Shown here: positions 1 to 8,129 of the stretch, in pieces
Layout of the letters: the number at the start of each line of letters is the position of its first letter
How positions within the stretch are numbered: position 1 is the first letter of the stretch
The notes under the pieces: model-generated
Databases searched by the model: none
Told to the model about the DNA's origin: nothing
The model's input: the letters and a program-made list of their open reading frames with translations, nothing else
Position numbers and translations under genes: made by a program
Assembly (NCBI RefSeq): GCF_008693385.1
Contig: NZ_CP044066.1
Coordinates: 185,233-249,232 of the forward strand
DNA length: 64,000 bases
From: Cupriavidus pauculus
GTDB lineage: Bacteria; Pseudomonadota; Gammaproteobacteria; Burkholderiales; Burkholderiaceae
Direction: 5' to 3'

Positions 1-189
1 CAAGTGTGCCACCGCATCTCGGATCTCTTTGACCAACCCTGCGTCATCGATCCTTCTGGCGCCGCGACCATCCTGCCAGTCAGCAGGACGAGCCAGCTTC
101 TCTGCCACATTCGAGCGCGCTACACCGAGAACTTCGCAGACCCGCTTCACAGGTCGTCCCCGGGCAATGAGGGTGAGCGCGCAATCCAT
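1..189 (-). CDS. IS3-family transposase OrfB, N-terminal part (runs off window)
   Basis: Reading leftward from an ATG at 189, the first 63 codons stay open to the window edge. They include [17 protein letters not shown], the helix-turn-helix-like start typical of OrfB of IS2-type elements. OrfB would carry the DDE integrase core beyond the edge. It overlaps the end of orfA by about 43 bases in another frame, as expected for IS3-family elements that make OrfAB by a -1 programmed frameshift. Only the N-terminus is visible, so intactness cannot be judged. Confidence 0.7.
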   Translation of the reverse strand, partial: MDCALTLIARGRPVKRVCEVLGVARSNVAEKLARPADWQDGRGARRIDDAGLVKEIRDAVAHL

Positions 190-536
190 TTTCGCGACTT
201 CATTACCTCCACGGCCTCGCGGAGAATTTCGTTCTCCATCGTCTTCTTGCCCAGCAGCCGTTGTAGTTCTCGAATTTGCTTGAGCGCGTCACCCAGTTCG
301 GAGGCAGGAACCACTTCCTCGCCAGCGCTGACCGCGGACAGACTGCCGTCCTGATACAGCTTCCGCCATTGGAAGAGCTGGTTGGGATTGACGCCATGCT
401 GACGCGCAACCATCGATACGGTCTTGCCTGGCTCGCAGCTCTCGCGCACCATCGCAAGCTTCTCCTCAGGCGACCACCGCCGCCGGCGCTCCGGCCCCGT
501 CAACACTTCTACCAATTCCTGCTTCGTTTTAGTCAT
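147..536 (-). CDS. IS3-family transposase OrfA
   Basis: A protein of about 129 residues with the pattern [16 protein letters not shown] near the N-terminus, an HTH ([20 protein letters not shown]) and a leucine-zipper-like segment ([20 protein letters not shown]). This is the standard OrfA (InsE/TnpA) architecture of the IS3 family. It binds the terminal repeats and regulates or forms part of the OrfAB transposase. The ATG at 536 is preferred over the in-frame GTG at 542. The gene looks intact. Confidence 0.85.
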   Translation of the reverse strand: MTKTKQELVEVLTGPERRRRWSPEEKLAMVRESCEPGKTVSMVARQHGVNPNQLFQWRKLYQDGSLSAVSAGEEVVPASELGDALKQIRELQRLLGKKTMENEILREAVEVMKSRKWIARSPSLPGDDL

Positions 537-606
537 AAACACAGTCGTATGCCTACCCGCTATTGTAAGTGGGTGACTGTGTCCGGCGATTCAGGGGGCT
601 GTTCCA

Positions 607-959
607 GACTCGGAACGAGTGAGTATCGTATCGGATCTATCGAGACTTTACGCATCGTACTTCGGGAACATTCAAGACGTTTGTCGCATCAGTTGCCGGA
701 CGGGAGAAGCCCGTTGCAAGTCCTGGCCTACGGCAAGAGGCATGCTGGAATTCCCTCTGACTGTCGACGAACTTTTGTTCATTTATGGTGAAAAACTGGA
801 TCCATCCGGTATTAGAGGTAGCGTCCACATTGTCGCAATCGCAGGAGCACAGGATCAATTAATACTACTGGCACGTGCCCCGCTACGGCCATCGGCCTGA
901 TTCAAAGGTATGCGTCACCATACCAAGTCGCAATTCCGGTTGCGCCTGATAATCAAGAA
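607..959. other. Intergenic stretch between the IS end and the hydrolase gene
   Basis: About 350 bases with no gene I can support. A plus-strand open frame of 93 codons at 619-900 has no recognisable domain. The last part (about 930-985) is A+T-richer and probably holds the promoter of the hydrolase gene; TAAAAT near 965 is a possible -10. Confidence 0.4.
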
Positions 960-1040
960 TTGGATCTAAAATGCAATAGGCATACGCCATTGTTGCCGTG
1001 CATTCGGCACGTATCAAACATTAACGAGGATCTATCTTTG

Positions 1041-2030
1041 ATGACCGATATCGATAACGCCATGCAGGTTAATTCCGCACGGCGGGACCTGCTCGCACTC
1101 GGCTTAGGGACGTTGTCCTTCGCGATGCTTCCGGCCATGCCGGCAATTGCCCAATCCACAACTCGAGTTCCAACCTCTCAGGGAAGTACGACGATGAGCT
1201 CTGTTACTACGCGCGACGGCGTTGAGATTTTCTATAAGGACTGGGGGCCCAAGACAGCTCAGCCCATCGTGTTCCACCACGGTTGGCCGCTGTCGGCCGA
1301 TGACTGGGATAACCAGATGCTGTTCTTTCTGCAAAACGGCTATCGCGTGGTGGCACACGATCGGCGCGGGCATGGTCGTTCCACTCAGGTCAGCGAAGGG
1401 CATGACATGGACCATTATGCAGCGGACGTCGCCGCTGTGGTCGAGCATCTCAACCTCAAGAATGCCGTGCACATTGGTCATTCGACGGGTGGAGGGGAGG
1501 CGCTGCACTATGTGGTTCGTCACGGCCAACCGCAGAAGCGGGTGGCAAAGCTGGTGTTGATCGGGGCGGTTCCGCCGTTGATGGTCAAGACCGCGAGCAA
1601 TCCTGGCGGCCTGCCCATCGAGGCGTTCGACGGACTGCGCAAGTCTTTGGCGGACAATCGCTCGAAGTTCTACGTCGATCTGCCGACGGGACCCTTCTAC
1701 GGCTTCAACCGGCCGGGCGTGACACCGATACAGCCGGTGATTCAAAACTGGTGGCGACAGGGCATGATGGGCGGTGCCAAGGCTCATTATGACGGTATCA
1801 AGGCCTTCTCCGAAACCGACTTCACCGAAGATCTCAAAGCGGTGGAAGTACCGACACTGGTCATGCACGGTGACGACGATCAGATCGTACCGATTGCGGA
1901 CTCGGCGCTGCTGTCGGTCAAGCTGCTGAGGAACGGCATGCTCAAGGTGTATGAGAAATTCCCGCACGGCATGTGCACCACGCATGCGGGCGTCATCAAT
2001 CCGGATCTGCTGGCCTTTGTGAAGAAGTAG
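1041..2030 (+). CDS. Tat-exported alpha/beta hydrolase (non-heme chloroperoxidase/esterase-like)
   Basis: A 329-residue protein starting at the ATG at 1041, which follows GAGGAT; an earlier in-frame ATG at 960 lacks this context. The N-terminus has a twin-arginine motif followed by a hydrophobic stretch (SARRDLLALGLGTL, residues 12-25) ending PAIAQS, so Tat export to the periplasm is likely. The mature part is an alpha/beta hydrolase of the cofactor-free haloperoxidase/esterase group: oxyanion-hole HHGW near 79, nucleophile elbow GHSTGG with Ser148, acidic residue in HGDDDQ near 278-280 and His309 in FPHGM. The substrate cannot be told from sequence. It is cargo beside an IS element, transcribed toward the AhpD-like gene. 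Confidence 0.85.
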   Translation: MTDIDNAMQVNSARRDLLALGLGTLSFAMLPAMPAIAQSTTRVPTSQGSTTMSSVTTRDGVEIFYKDWGPKTAQPIVFHHGWPLSADDWDNQMLFFLQNGYRVVAHDRRGHGRSTQVSEGHDMDHYAADVAAVVEHLNLKNAVHIGHSTGGGEALHYVVRHGQPQKRVAKLVLIGAVPPLMVKTASNPGGLPIEAFDGLRKSLADNRSKFYVDLPTGPFYGFNRPGVTPIQPVIQNWWRQGMMGGAKAHYDGIKAFSETDFTEDLKAVEVPTLVMHGDDDQIVPIADSALLSVKLLRNGMLKVYEKFPHGMCTTHAGVINPDLLAFVKK

Positions 2031-2493
2031 TATCGGGGATAAAGCGTGGAGGGATGGTCGATGGCAACGTCGATAGCTCCCGCCACGCCCGAGCACATGA
2101 TTGCTTCAATGACTTTTCTCGGGCTCCCATCTGGAGATGCGCTGAGACCTTCGTACCGGTGCAGCCCAGATGGTTGACAAGCACCCCATACTGAGACTTT
2201 TCGGCGTACGCGTGATGTCCATACGACGGCGCGCGCACGTGGGCAATGCCGGAGAGTGTCCGTCGGAAGCACCGGCCTCGATCCATACCTTGAACCCTCA
2301 AGTAGCAATAGAAATGATTAGCCCGATCTACCTCCAAAGATCCGGCTCTCATTCGGATGATCGGCTGATTGGGAACGGAAAATGGCGGCCTGCTCTTCGA
2401 GCACTCCTCGGTCGACAAAGGAGTGTTGAAGGATCAGTGTTCAATTGTCTGGGCTAACCGGCTGAATGCATGCGGGTGGATTGCGTGCCTCGA
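2031..2493. other. Intergenic stretch without a supported gene
   Basis: About 460 bases between two converging genes. Several open frames cross it on both strands, but none shows a recognisable domain or good start context. Two minus-strand frames around 2000-2300 look somewhat protein-like, so a decayed gene is possible. I could not identify it. Confidence 0.4.
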
Positions 2494-2940
2494 TTACGCC
2501 TTTGCCGCAACTGGAAGCCGAAACGGGGCGCCGAGACGATTGAATGCGTTCATGGCGGCAATCGTTATCGTGAGATCAACGAGGTCCTTGGGCGAAAATG
2601 CTGCCGATGCGGCCGCATAGGCTTCGTCTGAGGCATGCGTCTCACTGACGCGCGTCACTTCCTCCGCCCAGGCCAATGCGGCCCGCTCTTGCTCGGCGAA
2701 TAGGTGCGGAACTTCATCCCACACCGGAACCAGCGTGATCTTGTCGACCGACATGGTCTTTCTGAGATCGCGACTATGCATGTCAATGCAATGCGCGCAT
2801 CCGTTGATCTGGGAGACGCGGAGGAACACGAGGTGGACAAGCTCCTCGGGGAGATCCGTCTTCTTCGTGACGTAGTGGTGGATACCAAAAAGCGCCTTCG
2901 CGCCGTCAGGCGCTATCTCTTGCCAGTTCAAGCGGGTCAT
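2494..2940 (-). CDS. AhpD-like carboxymuconolactone decarboxylase family protein
   Basis: A 148-residue protein of the AhpD/carboxymuconolactone decarboxylase family, with the redox motif CAHCIDMH (Cys48, Cys51, His55). In this family the CxxC pair supports alkylhydroperoxidase-type peroxide reduction. The start at 2940 is chosen because the upstream reverse strand reads AAAGGACCGAG directly before ATG; a longer frame to 3027 lacks such a site. It is divergent from the MocR-like regulator at 3095 with 154 bases between them, so that regulator may control it. The length is normal for the family. Confidence 0.88.
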   Translation of the reverse strand: MTRLNWQEIAPDGAKALFGIHHYVTKKTDLPEELVHLVFLRVSQINGCAHCIDMHSRDLRKTMSVDKITLVPVWDEVPHLFAEQERAALAWAEEVTRVSETHASDEAYAAASAAFSPKDLVDLTITIAAMNAFNRLGAPFRLPVAAKA

Positions 2941-3094
2941 CTCGGTCCTTTTCTGTTGGTGATTCGGTCCAGCGTCGCGGTCAGCGCGCCCGAGCCGCCT
3001 ATCGACTTGGGCCGCGATTCGTGTCATAACGCAAAGTTACTCCGCCAGGCATTGAAGATACAGGCCCAAAAATTGGAGAAACGACTGGCCCAAA

Positions 3095-4528
3095 ATGACT
3101 CACCCGAACTCGCCCGCTGCGCTGTCCATCCTGGTGGACCGTGCCACTGCCATGCCGATCGGCGATCAGATCCATGCGAGCTTGCGACAGGCAATCGTCG
3201 AGGGTCGGCTTGCACCTGGACAGCGTCTTCCTTCCGGTCGAGACCTCGCTGCGCAGCTTGGTGTCGCCCGCGGCACCATTCGCGTGGTCTACGACCGTCT
3301 GATCGCCGAGAATCTGGTGTTCGGCGCAGGCTCTTCGGGCACACACGTATGCTCGCGGCTGGACGTCGGGAGAGCAGGCCGCGAAGCTTCGCTCGACGGG
3401 CCTCTGGCGGATTTCAACCGCCCATTTTCGAGCGCGCCGCTTCCGTTTCAAATGGGCGTACCTGCCCAGGACGCGTTTCCCGCCAAGCTCTGGGCTCGCA
3501 TGCGGACGCGCGCCGTACGTGCCGATGCTATCGCTTACACGGCCTATGGCGATCCACGCGGCGAACCTGCCCTGCGGGCTCAGATAGCGAGCCACCTAGC
3601 CGTAAGCCGACAGATGCAGTGTCATCCCGACCAGATCCTCGTCACCAGCGGATACCGGCAGGGCCTGATGCTTGCACTCACCGCACTGCGCGCGCATGGA
3701 CGCAAGGCGTGGCTCGAGGAGCCAGGGTATCCGCTGGGAAGACGCGCGCTGGAGGTGATTGGAGCCGAGGTCGTACCCGTACCCGTTGATGCCGAGGGGT
3801 TGCGCGTGGAAGCTGGCGTCGCCAGCGCGCCAGACGCCTTGCTGGCGCTGGTCACGCCGGGCCAGCATGCACCGCTGGGCGTGACCATGTCGCCTGAACG
3901 AAGGCGCGCGCTGCTTGACTGGGCGGCGGCACGGGGTGCCTGGATCATCGAGGACGACTATCTCGGAGAAATACAGCTCGACGGACGAGCCGCACCGGCC
4001 CTTGCGGCTGGCGAAGGTGCCGAACACGTAGTTCACATCGGAGCGTTCAGCAAGACGATCAGCCCGGCGCTGGGCCTCGGGTTCGTCGTCGCCCCACGTT
4101 CAGCGGCGGAGCGCCTGGTGGAGGTCTCCGCCGTGCTGGCCCCAGCTCCGAACCGGACAACCCAATTGGCGGTGACAGAGTTTCTGCGGGATGGGCACTA
4201 CCTGCGGCACCTGCGCCAGATGAAGGCTCTCTACGCCGAGCGCCGCCGCCTCACATTAACGCATGTAAGGGAATTTTTGCCAGGCACGCTGATGGCGGGC
4301 CTTGGAGTAATCGCACCGCTCCCACAATCCGCCGACGACCGCGTCATCGTCGGCATCGCCCGCGCACACGGCCTCGCGCCTTCGGCCCTCTCTGCCTGGT
4401 ACCTTCGCCGCAGTCACGCGCAAGGTGGCTTGATACTCAGCGCGACGAACGTGCACCCCGACAACATCGGTGCCGTTTGCGCGAAGCTTGCGAGTATCGT
4501 TGCTTCATCGAGTTCTGGCACACATTAG
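3095..4528 (+). CDS. MocR/PdxR-type transcriptional regulator (GntR HTH plus aminotransferase-like domain)
   Basis: A 477-residue protein with an N-terminal GntR winged helix (IHASLRQAIVEGRLAPGQRL and SGRDLAAQLGVARGTI, residues about 25-70). The rest is a fold-type I aminotransferase-like domain with the PLP-lysine context AFSKTISPALGLGF (Lys near 320). MocR-type regulators bind PLP-linked effectors and usually control a divergent or adjacent gene, here the AhpD-like gene at 2494-2940. Length and domain order are standard. The effector and regulon are unknown. Confidence 0.9.
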   Translation: MTHPNSPAALSILVDRATAMPIGDQIHASLRQAIVEGRLAPGQRLPSGRDLAAQLGVARGTIRVVYDRLIAENLVFGAGSSGTHVCSRLDVGRAGREASLDGPLADFNRPFSSAPLPFQMGVPAQDAFPAKLWARMRTRAVRADAIAYTAYGDPRGEPALRAQIASHLAVSRQMQCHPDQILVTSGYRQGLMLALTALRAHGRKAWLEEPGYPLGRRALEVIGAEVVPVPVDAEGLRVEAGVASAPDALLALVTPGQHAPLGVTMSPERRRALLDWAAARGAWIIEDDYLGEIQLDGRAAPALAAGEGAEHVVHIGAFSKTISPALGLGFVVAPRSAAERLVEVSAVLAPAPNRTTQLAVTEFLRDGHYLRHLRQMKALYAERRRLTLTHVREFLPGTLMAGLGVIAPLPQSADDRVIVGIARAHGLAPSALSAWYLRRSHAQGGLILSATNVHPDNIGAVCAKLASIVASSSSGTH

Positions 4529-5035
4529 TCCAACGATCACGAACGCGGCCTCGGAACGTGGTCCCGGAAGCGGCCCTGACTGTCCGAATCAAGAAGACTT
4601 TCGATACTCTCGTCCTTCTTGGACTCTCGAAGCGATGCCAGCGGACCCCAGTTGACATCACCGGATCGACACTGGCGCCGCGCGTTGCGCTATGGCCGAT
4701 CTGCCCCCAAGAACGGACAGAATAAGGGGAACGCTGACAGGCCGGAAAGGGTCGGAAGCGGCCATCCCGGGTAAAGACAAGGTCCTCATTTCGAGCATCG
4801 AACAAGTGCCGCATCGGTAACCCAAAGCTCAGTGGTCCGCCCCAACGCGCCACCTAGTCAACGAGCGGCAATCGCAATTGCTGTCTCATAAAAAAAGCCC
4901 CTCGCAAGGAGGGGCTGGTAGGAACGGGTCCATCTGAGAGAGCCTGTAGCGGTGTCGTGCTACAGAGATCATCTTATCGTCAGACCCCCGCCCCGCAGGA
5001 GGCGAAAGCTCGCCAATTTCGGGGGTGTTTTGCGG
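4529..5035. other. Intergenic stretch holding a minus-strand terminator
   Basis: About 500 bases between the MocR-like gene and the end of the methyltransferase-like gene. Apart from the hairpin at 4896-4916 I see no gene. It marks the change from cargo to plasmid backbone. Confidence 0.5.
4889..4917 (-). terminator. Rho-independent terminator
   Basis: A perfect 8-bp stem AGCCCCTC/GAGGGGCT (4896-4903 and 4909-4916) with loop GCAAG. Read on the minus strand it is followed by a run of T. It lies downstream of the minus-strand methyltransferase-like gene and probably ends that transcript. Confidence 0.8.
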
Positions 5036-5929
5036 TTAGAACAGCGCGAGCTGGTCGTCAGGCACAAGGACGCGCAGTGCCGCTGCGGGAATGGGAGCTT
5101 CGTCAGCGCGCAACGACACGTCGGCCGTACGGTCGGCGCCCTCCGTCTCGTCTACGCGCTTCTGGCTCTGGAGCAGCTCCCGCATGGCCTCGGCCAGCCG
5201 GCGAAACCTGAGCTTTTCTCCCCAGCCGCCCACAACATGCGCGGGCGTGAACCACGTGGACCACGCCTCGACAGACAACGCATTGCCGTGAACGACGATG
5301 GCGGGAATGTGCAGCAGGGACAGCTGGACATAAGTCATGTGCACGCACCGCGGATCGATATCGATGCACGTGGCGTGCATCGTCAGCTGGTAGTTGTGGC
5401 CGGCATCGTGCAGCGCATCGGCACAGGCAATCGCCATGCCGCCTGCGCCGCAGGCTGGTTCGCTGAGCGTCACGAACCCATCACGCTGGATGAACGGAGC
5501 ACCATCGCCGATGTTCATCCGTGCCATGAGCCGCGAGACGCTGTACGGTGTAAAAAACTGCCCTGCCTTGTCGTTTCCGAGCTCGAGCATCATGTACGTC
5601 TGGCCAAGGACATCGGCCAGGCCGTCACCGTTCGGTACCCATCCCTGCACCAAATCCTCGAACGTCTGCACGAGCGCCCCGAACATCTGGGGAAAGCGCT
5701 CGCGGTCCGCGCGCTCGTACCGCTTGATGATCTCTTCGTACCGCTTCTCGCGAGCCTCGGCTTGGTGGCGATCAACGGTGTTGCTGATGGACAGGGATGC
5801 GATCTCCACGAAATCGGAGAACACCTCGTGGACCGGGTATCGGGGGCCGAACTGCTTGAAGTGCGAGAGCAAGGCCTTGTGAGGCTCGCTCGCGGTGCCT
5901 TCGAACTTTCGTTTCGCGGCGCGGCTCAT
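5036..5929 (-). CDS. N-6 DNA methyltransferase-like protein (plasmid type)
   Basis: A 297-residue protein, start taken at 5929 (MSRAAKRKF). It has GQFFTP (residues about 123-128) and the SAM-binding motif I EPACGAGG (about 157-164), followed by DIDP, as in HsdM-like N6-adenine methylases. The (N/D)PP(Y/F) catalytic motif IV expected after that is not visible; the corresponding stretch reads VVHGNALSVEAW. It may therefore bind SAM or DNA without classic methyl transfer, or use a diverged site. A hairpin leader at 6021-6056 lies upstream and a terminator downstream. It is the last gene of a minus-strand cluster with the genes to 7510. Confidence 0.75.
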   Translation of the reverse strand: MSRAAKRKFEGTASEPHKALLSHFKQFGPRYPVHEVFSDFVEIASLSISNTVDRHQAEAREKRYEEIIKRYERADRERFPQMFGALVQTFEDLVQGWVPNGDGLADVLGQTYMMLELGNDKAGQFFTPYSVSRLMARMNIGDGAPFIQRDGFVTLSEPACGAGGMAIACADALHDAGHNYQLTMHATCIDIDPRCVHMTYVQLSLLHIPAIVVHGNALSVEAWSTWFTPAHVVGGWGEKLRFRRLAEAMRELLQSQKRVDETEGADRTADVSLRADEAPIPAAALRVLVPDDQLALF

Positions 5930-6020
5930 TTCGCCCACCCACGCAGAAACGGGTACGCTGCGGTGCCGGGGCAAGCCATCGGCGGATGTGTGTGGGGCAT
6001 TTCGATCAGCTTTTTGGCCG

Positions 6021-6056
6021 GAGAAACGCCCCACCGGGACGTATCCCGGCAGGGTT
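6021..6056 (-). promoter_or_regulatory. Hairpin leader element upstream of the methyltransferase-like gene
   Basis: The stretch contains stem CCGGGA/TCCCGG flanked by GAAACGCCCC. It is closely similar to the element at 6570-6603 and weakly to those at 6871-6906 and 22817-22850. All lie 20-130 bases upstream of a minus-strand gene. A transcribed regulatory hairpin is inferred. Confidence 0.45.
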
Positions 6057-6067
6057 AAAGAATTGGT

Positions 6068-6547
6068 TCAGTGCAGACGGTAAGCCGTCGTGACAGGCGT
6101 GAACCCCATGGCCCACCATTGGGCGATGGGATGGTTGGGAAACTGCGGGATCTGCCCGCTCCGGAACACGTCCGGTACGAAGGCGAGTGCTTCGGGACGG
6201 ACCATCACGGTCGCCCGCCATTTCGCCTGAAGCTCGAGCCAGGTGAGTTCGGCGCGCGCGATGTGGTCCCACTGCATCGGAAGCATTGCCTCGTCGAAGC
6301 GCTTCGCGCCCTCGGCCGTCATGACGGCCACCACTTCGTGGTAGCGCCCGAGTTCATGCGGAAAGCCGCAACGAACAAATCGGAGTTCCGCCGGATCGGG
6401 ATTACCGAAGATTCGCTGCAACTGCCGGATGTACACGGCACACTCGCGCCGCGATCGTTCGCTGTAGTCGTCGTGGCCCACCTGCGCGCACGGCTCTTCC
6501 GCGGGCACGGGGCCGACTTCGATGCGGGTAGTTCTGGGGTAAGACAT
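6068..6547 (-). CDS. Hypothetical protein, paralogue of the gene at 6995-7510
   Basis: A 159-residue protein starting at 6547, preceded by AAAGGAAACGCAAC. No family is recognised. Its centre matches the neighbouring protein at 6995-7510: xIFGNPDPAELRF corresponds to RVFWHPRPDVLRF, GRYHEVVAVM to SRYDVVALI, and LPMQWDHIA to VPQRWDYVA. The two genes therefore look like a duplication. There are no membrane segments, and soluble cytoplasmic protein is likely. Its place between a methyltransferase-like gene and a small membrane gene gives no clear role. Confidence 0.75.
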   Translation of the reverse strand: MSYPRTTRIEVGPVPAEEPCAQVGHDDYSERSRRECAVYIRQLQRIFGNPDPAELRFVRCGFPHELGRYHEVVAVMTAEGAKRFDEAMLPMQWDHIARAELTWLELQAKWRATVMVRPEALAFVPDVFRSGQIPQFPNHPIAQWWAMGFTPVTTAYRLH

Positions 6548-6569
6548 GTTGCGTTTCCTTTGTGGATAT

Positions 6570-6603
6570 GGGAAACGCCCCAACCGGGAGGTTTCCCGGT
6601 GAG
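6570..6603 (-). promoter_or_regulatory. Hairpin leader element upstream of the gene at 6547
   Basis: Stem ACCGGGA/TCCCGGT preceded by GAAACGCCCC, plus an outer GGGAAAC/GTTTCCC pairing. It closely resembles the element at 6021-6056 and ends about 25 bases before the start codon region on the minus strand. Confidence 0.45.
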
Positions 6604-6646
6604 GAGGAGCCGCGCGAGCCCGATGAAGGACTGCGCGCGGCGATGC

Positions 6647-6850
6647 TCAGGCCAGATGGCCAGAGAGATGCGAGAACTTCGACAACACCCAGGCGGCGGC
6701 AACCACAAGGACGGCCGTTGCGAGAGAGGTCAGTTGGAAGTACAGCAGTGCGAGGCTCGCCGTCGTGACGATGAAGAACAATGCGGCGAACAGGATCACG
6801 ACCAACGCAACAACGGCGATGGCGGTCTCACGGGTCTCGATAACAGGCAT
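6647..6850 (-). CDS. Small membrane protein, 67 residues
   Basis: The start at 6850 follows GGAG (minus strand). The protein is mostly two hydrophobic spans (TAIAVVALVVILFAALFFIV and LTSLATAVLVVAAAWVL) with short polar ends, so an inner-membrane location is likely. No family is recognised. A nested hairpin lies just upstream (6871-6906). A longer reading to 6916 is possible but would start inside that hairpin. Confidence 0.65.
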   Translation of the reverse strand: MPVIETRETAIAVVALVVILFAALFFIVTTASLALLYFQLTSLATAVLVVAAAWVLSKFSHLSGHLA

Positions 6851-6870
6851 GATGGCTCCAAAGAAAGATG

Positions 6871-6906
6871 GAGCCATGACCCATAGGGGACAAAGCCCCA
6901 ATGGGT
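6871..6906 (-). promoter_or_regulatory. Nested hairpin leader upstream of the small membrane gene
   Basis: Outer pairing ACCCAT/ATGGGT encloses GGGG/CCCC around ACAAAG. It is placed 20-55 bases upstream of the start at 6850, in the same position as the other minus-strand leader hairpins. Confidence 0.4.
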
Positions 6907-6994
6907 GGAAAAACAAGATGGCCGGTACGCCGGCGAGGTCGATGCGCAGTAGCGCGGAGAAGCAGGCAGATAGTAGCGTGCCCGCGCCGAGCTT

Positions 6995-7510
6995 TCAACT
7001 GCGTTTCGTTGCCAGGCGCGCGAGACGATTTGCCTCACGCAGCCGGTTGACCACTGCCCATCGCCGCTGGGCGACCTCCTCGGGGTTCTCGAGATTCGAG
7101 TAGTCCTGCGGCCCCATGAACGGCTCATATTCATCGGGAAGCTTGCCTGTCGCTGCGGCCGATTCGCGCAGCAGACGGGAAAGACCGTCCGTCGTTTCGC
7201 TGATGGCCACGTAGTCCCAGCGCTGGGGCACCGCGGCCTCCGAGAACCAGATCTCGCCCTCTCCCCGCCCGATCAGCGCGACCACGTCGTAGCGGCTCCC
7301 CTCTGCCGACGGGGTAGCTCGCACTTCGAAGCGCAACACATCCGGCCGCGGATGCCAGAACACGCGATCGAGGTACCGCTTGAACGTGAACGCGTCCAGG
7401 CGCGCGATATCGGCGTACTGCGGCTGCCCGGCGGCAATGAACTCGGGCTCGCTCCTCGGGCGGGTGCCCAGAGAAACTTCACGGAACTGCGGCGTTGGAA
7501 CGAACGACAT
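6995..7510 (-). CDS. Hypothetical protein, paralogue of the gene at 6068-6547
   Basis: A 171-residue protein starting at 7510 (MSFVPTPQF). No known domain was recognised. It shares with the 6068-6547 product an RVFxxPxPxxLRF block, a xRYxVVAxI block and a WDYVAI block, indicating duplication. It is the promoter-proximal gene of the minus-strand cluster. The upstream stretch (7529-7557) contains AAAGCTTTCCGGG, resembling the right half of the GAAAGCT box family. Confidence 0.72.
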   Translation of the reverse strand: MSFVPTPQFREVSLGTRPRSEPEFIAAGQPQYADIARLDAFTFKRYLDRVFWHPRPDVLRFEVRATPSAEGSRYDVVALIGRGEGEIWFSEAAVPQRWDYVAISETTDGLSRLLRESAAATGKLPDEYEPFMGPQDYSNLENPEEVAQRRWAVVNRLREANRLARLATKRS

Positions 7511-7615
7511 GGCATCTCGGGGTAAAAAGCGCACGAAATTCTAAAGCTTTCCGGGCCAAATGCAGTCCCCACTAAAGCCAGAATGGTTGCAGGCGAACTA
7601 CGCCCGTCAGTTGCC

Positions 7616-7642
7616 TCGACATTGCGCCGCCGCCGGTATCGT
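7616..7642 (+). promoter_or_regulatory. Promoter module (TCGACA-N15-TATCGT)
   Basis: TCGACATTG at 7616 and TATCGT at 7637 with a 15-base spacer, 55 bases before the ATG at 7671. It is the weakest member of a six-copy promoter family in the window with the same geometry. It supports the downstream start, because a start at 7560 would lie upstream of this promoter. Confidence 0.5.
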
Positions 7643-7670
7643 GGTCTCAGACACTCAATACACAGCCACC

Positions 7671-8129
7671 ATGCGCTTTACCCGATTCCGATTCGAACGC
7701 TACGCTCCCATCCAACGCAATGCGCGCCGCGAGTCCGCCTTTGCCCGCAAGCAGACGCGCGAACGTGAACGGTATCCGCTCTTTACCGACCATGTCGCCG
7801 CTGACCAGCACAGTGCTGACGACGAGTTCGCGCGCCGTCAGCGCCAGTCGGATCGCTTTGAGGCCACACAGCGGGCGTTCCACGCACGTGTCTGGAGAGA
7901 GTCCCGTACCCGTTTCTTCTCGTTGCCGGAGCCGGTAAAGCAGCAGATTCGCGACAAGTGGCGCCTCTGGACTGGCCCCACGACCGCACTGTATTTCAGC
8001 TTCATGGTGGACGAACTCAGCGGTGACCAGGCGCGCCGCGTGGCCGAAGCCGCAGCACGGCAGCGTGAGTACATGGCACGCCGGTACGGCGATCTGGGAA
8101 ACCAGCAACCACTGGAGCTGGCGCGATGA
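7671..8129 (+). CDS. Hypothetical arginine-rich protein, first gene of a helicase operon
   Basis: A 152-residue protein from the ATG at 7671; a longer frame from 7560 would begin before the promoter-like module at 7616-7642. It is strongly basic at the N-terminus (MRFTRFRFERYAPIQRNARRES), with many Arg and Gln residues, and no recognised domain. Its stop overlaps the ATG of the UvrD-like helicase gene (ATGA at 8126), so translation is coupled and a function with the helicase is likely. Confidence 0.65.
   Translation: MRFTRFRFERYAPIQRNARRESAFARKQTRERERYPLFTDHVAADQHSADDEFARRQRQSDRFEATQRAFHARVWRESRTRFFSLPEPVKQQIRDKWRLWTGPTTALYFSFMVDELSGDQARRVAEAAARQREYMARRYGDLGNQQPLELAR

Larger units (their letters stand above)
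1..606 (-). mobile_element. IS3-family insertion sequence, partial (one end)
   Basis: The segment carries orfA and the beginning of orfB of an IS3-family element (IS2-like subgroup judging by the OrfA/OrfB style), both read leftward. The outer end is placed at about 606 because the reverse strand there begins TGGAACAGCCCCCTGAAT, a plausible TG-starting terminal repeat about 70 bp upstream of orfA. The other end and any target duplication are outside the window. It borders the cargo block, so it may have helped bring the neighbouring genes in. The family assignment is firm; the exact end is inferred. Confidence 0.75.

Noticed and set aside
619..900. Plus-strand open frame of 93 codons after the IS end
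   Set aside because: No recognisable content and no good ribosome site; left as intergenic.
1104..2096. Long minus-strand open frame of 330 codons
   Set aside because: It is antisense to the alpha/beta hydrolase and shows no domain.
1996..2418. Decayed gene on the minus strand between hydrolase and AhpD-like gene
   Set aside because: Fragments in two frames look protein-like but I could not assign them to any family.
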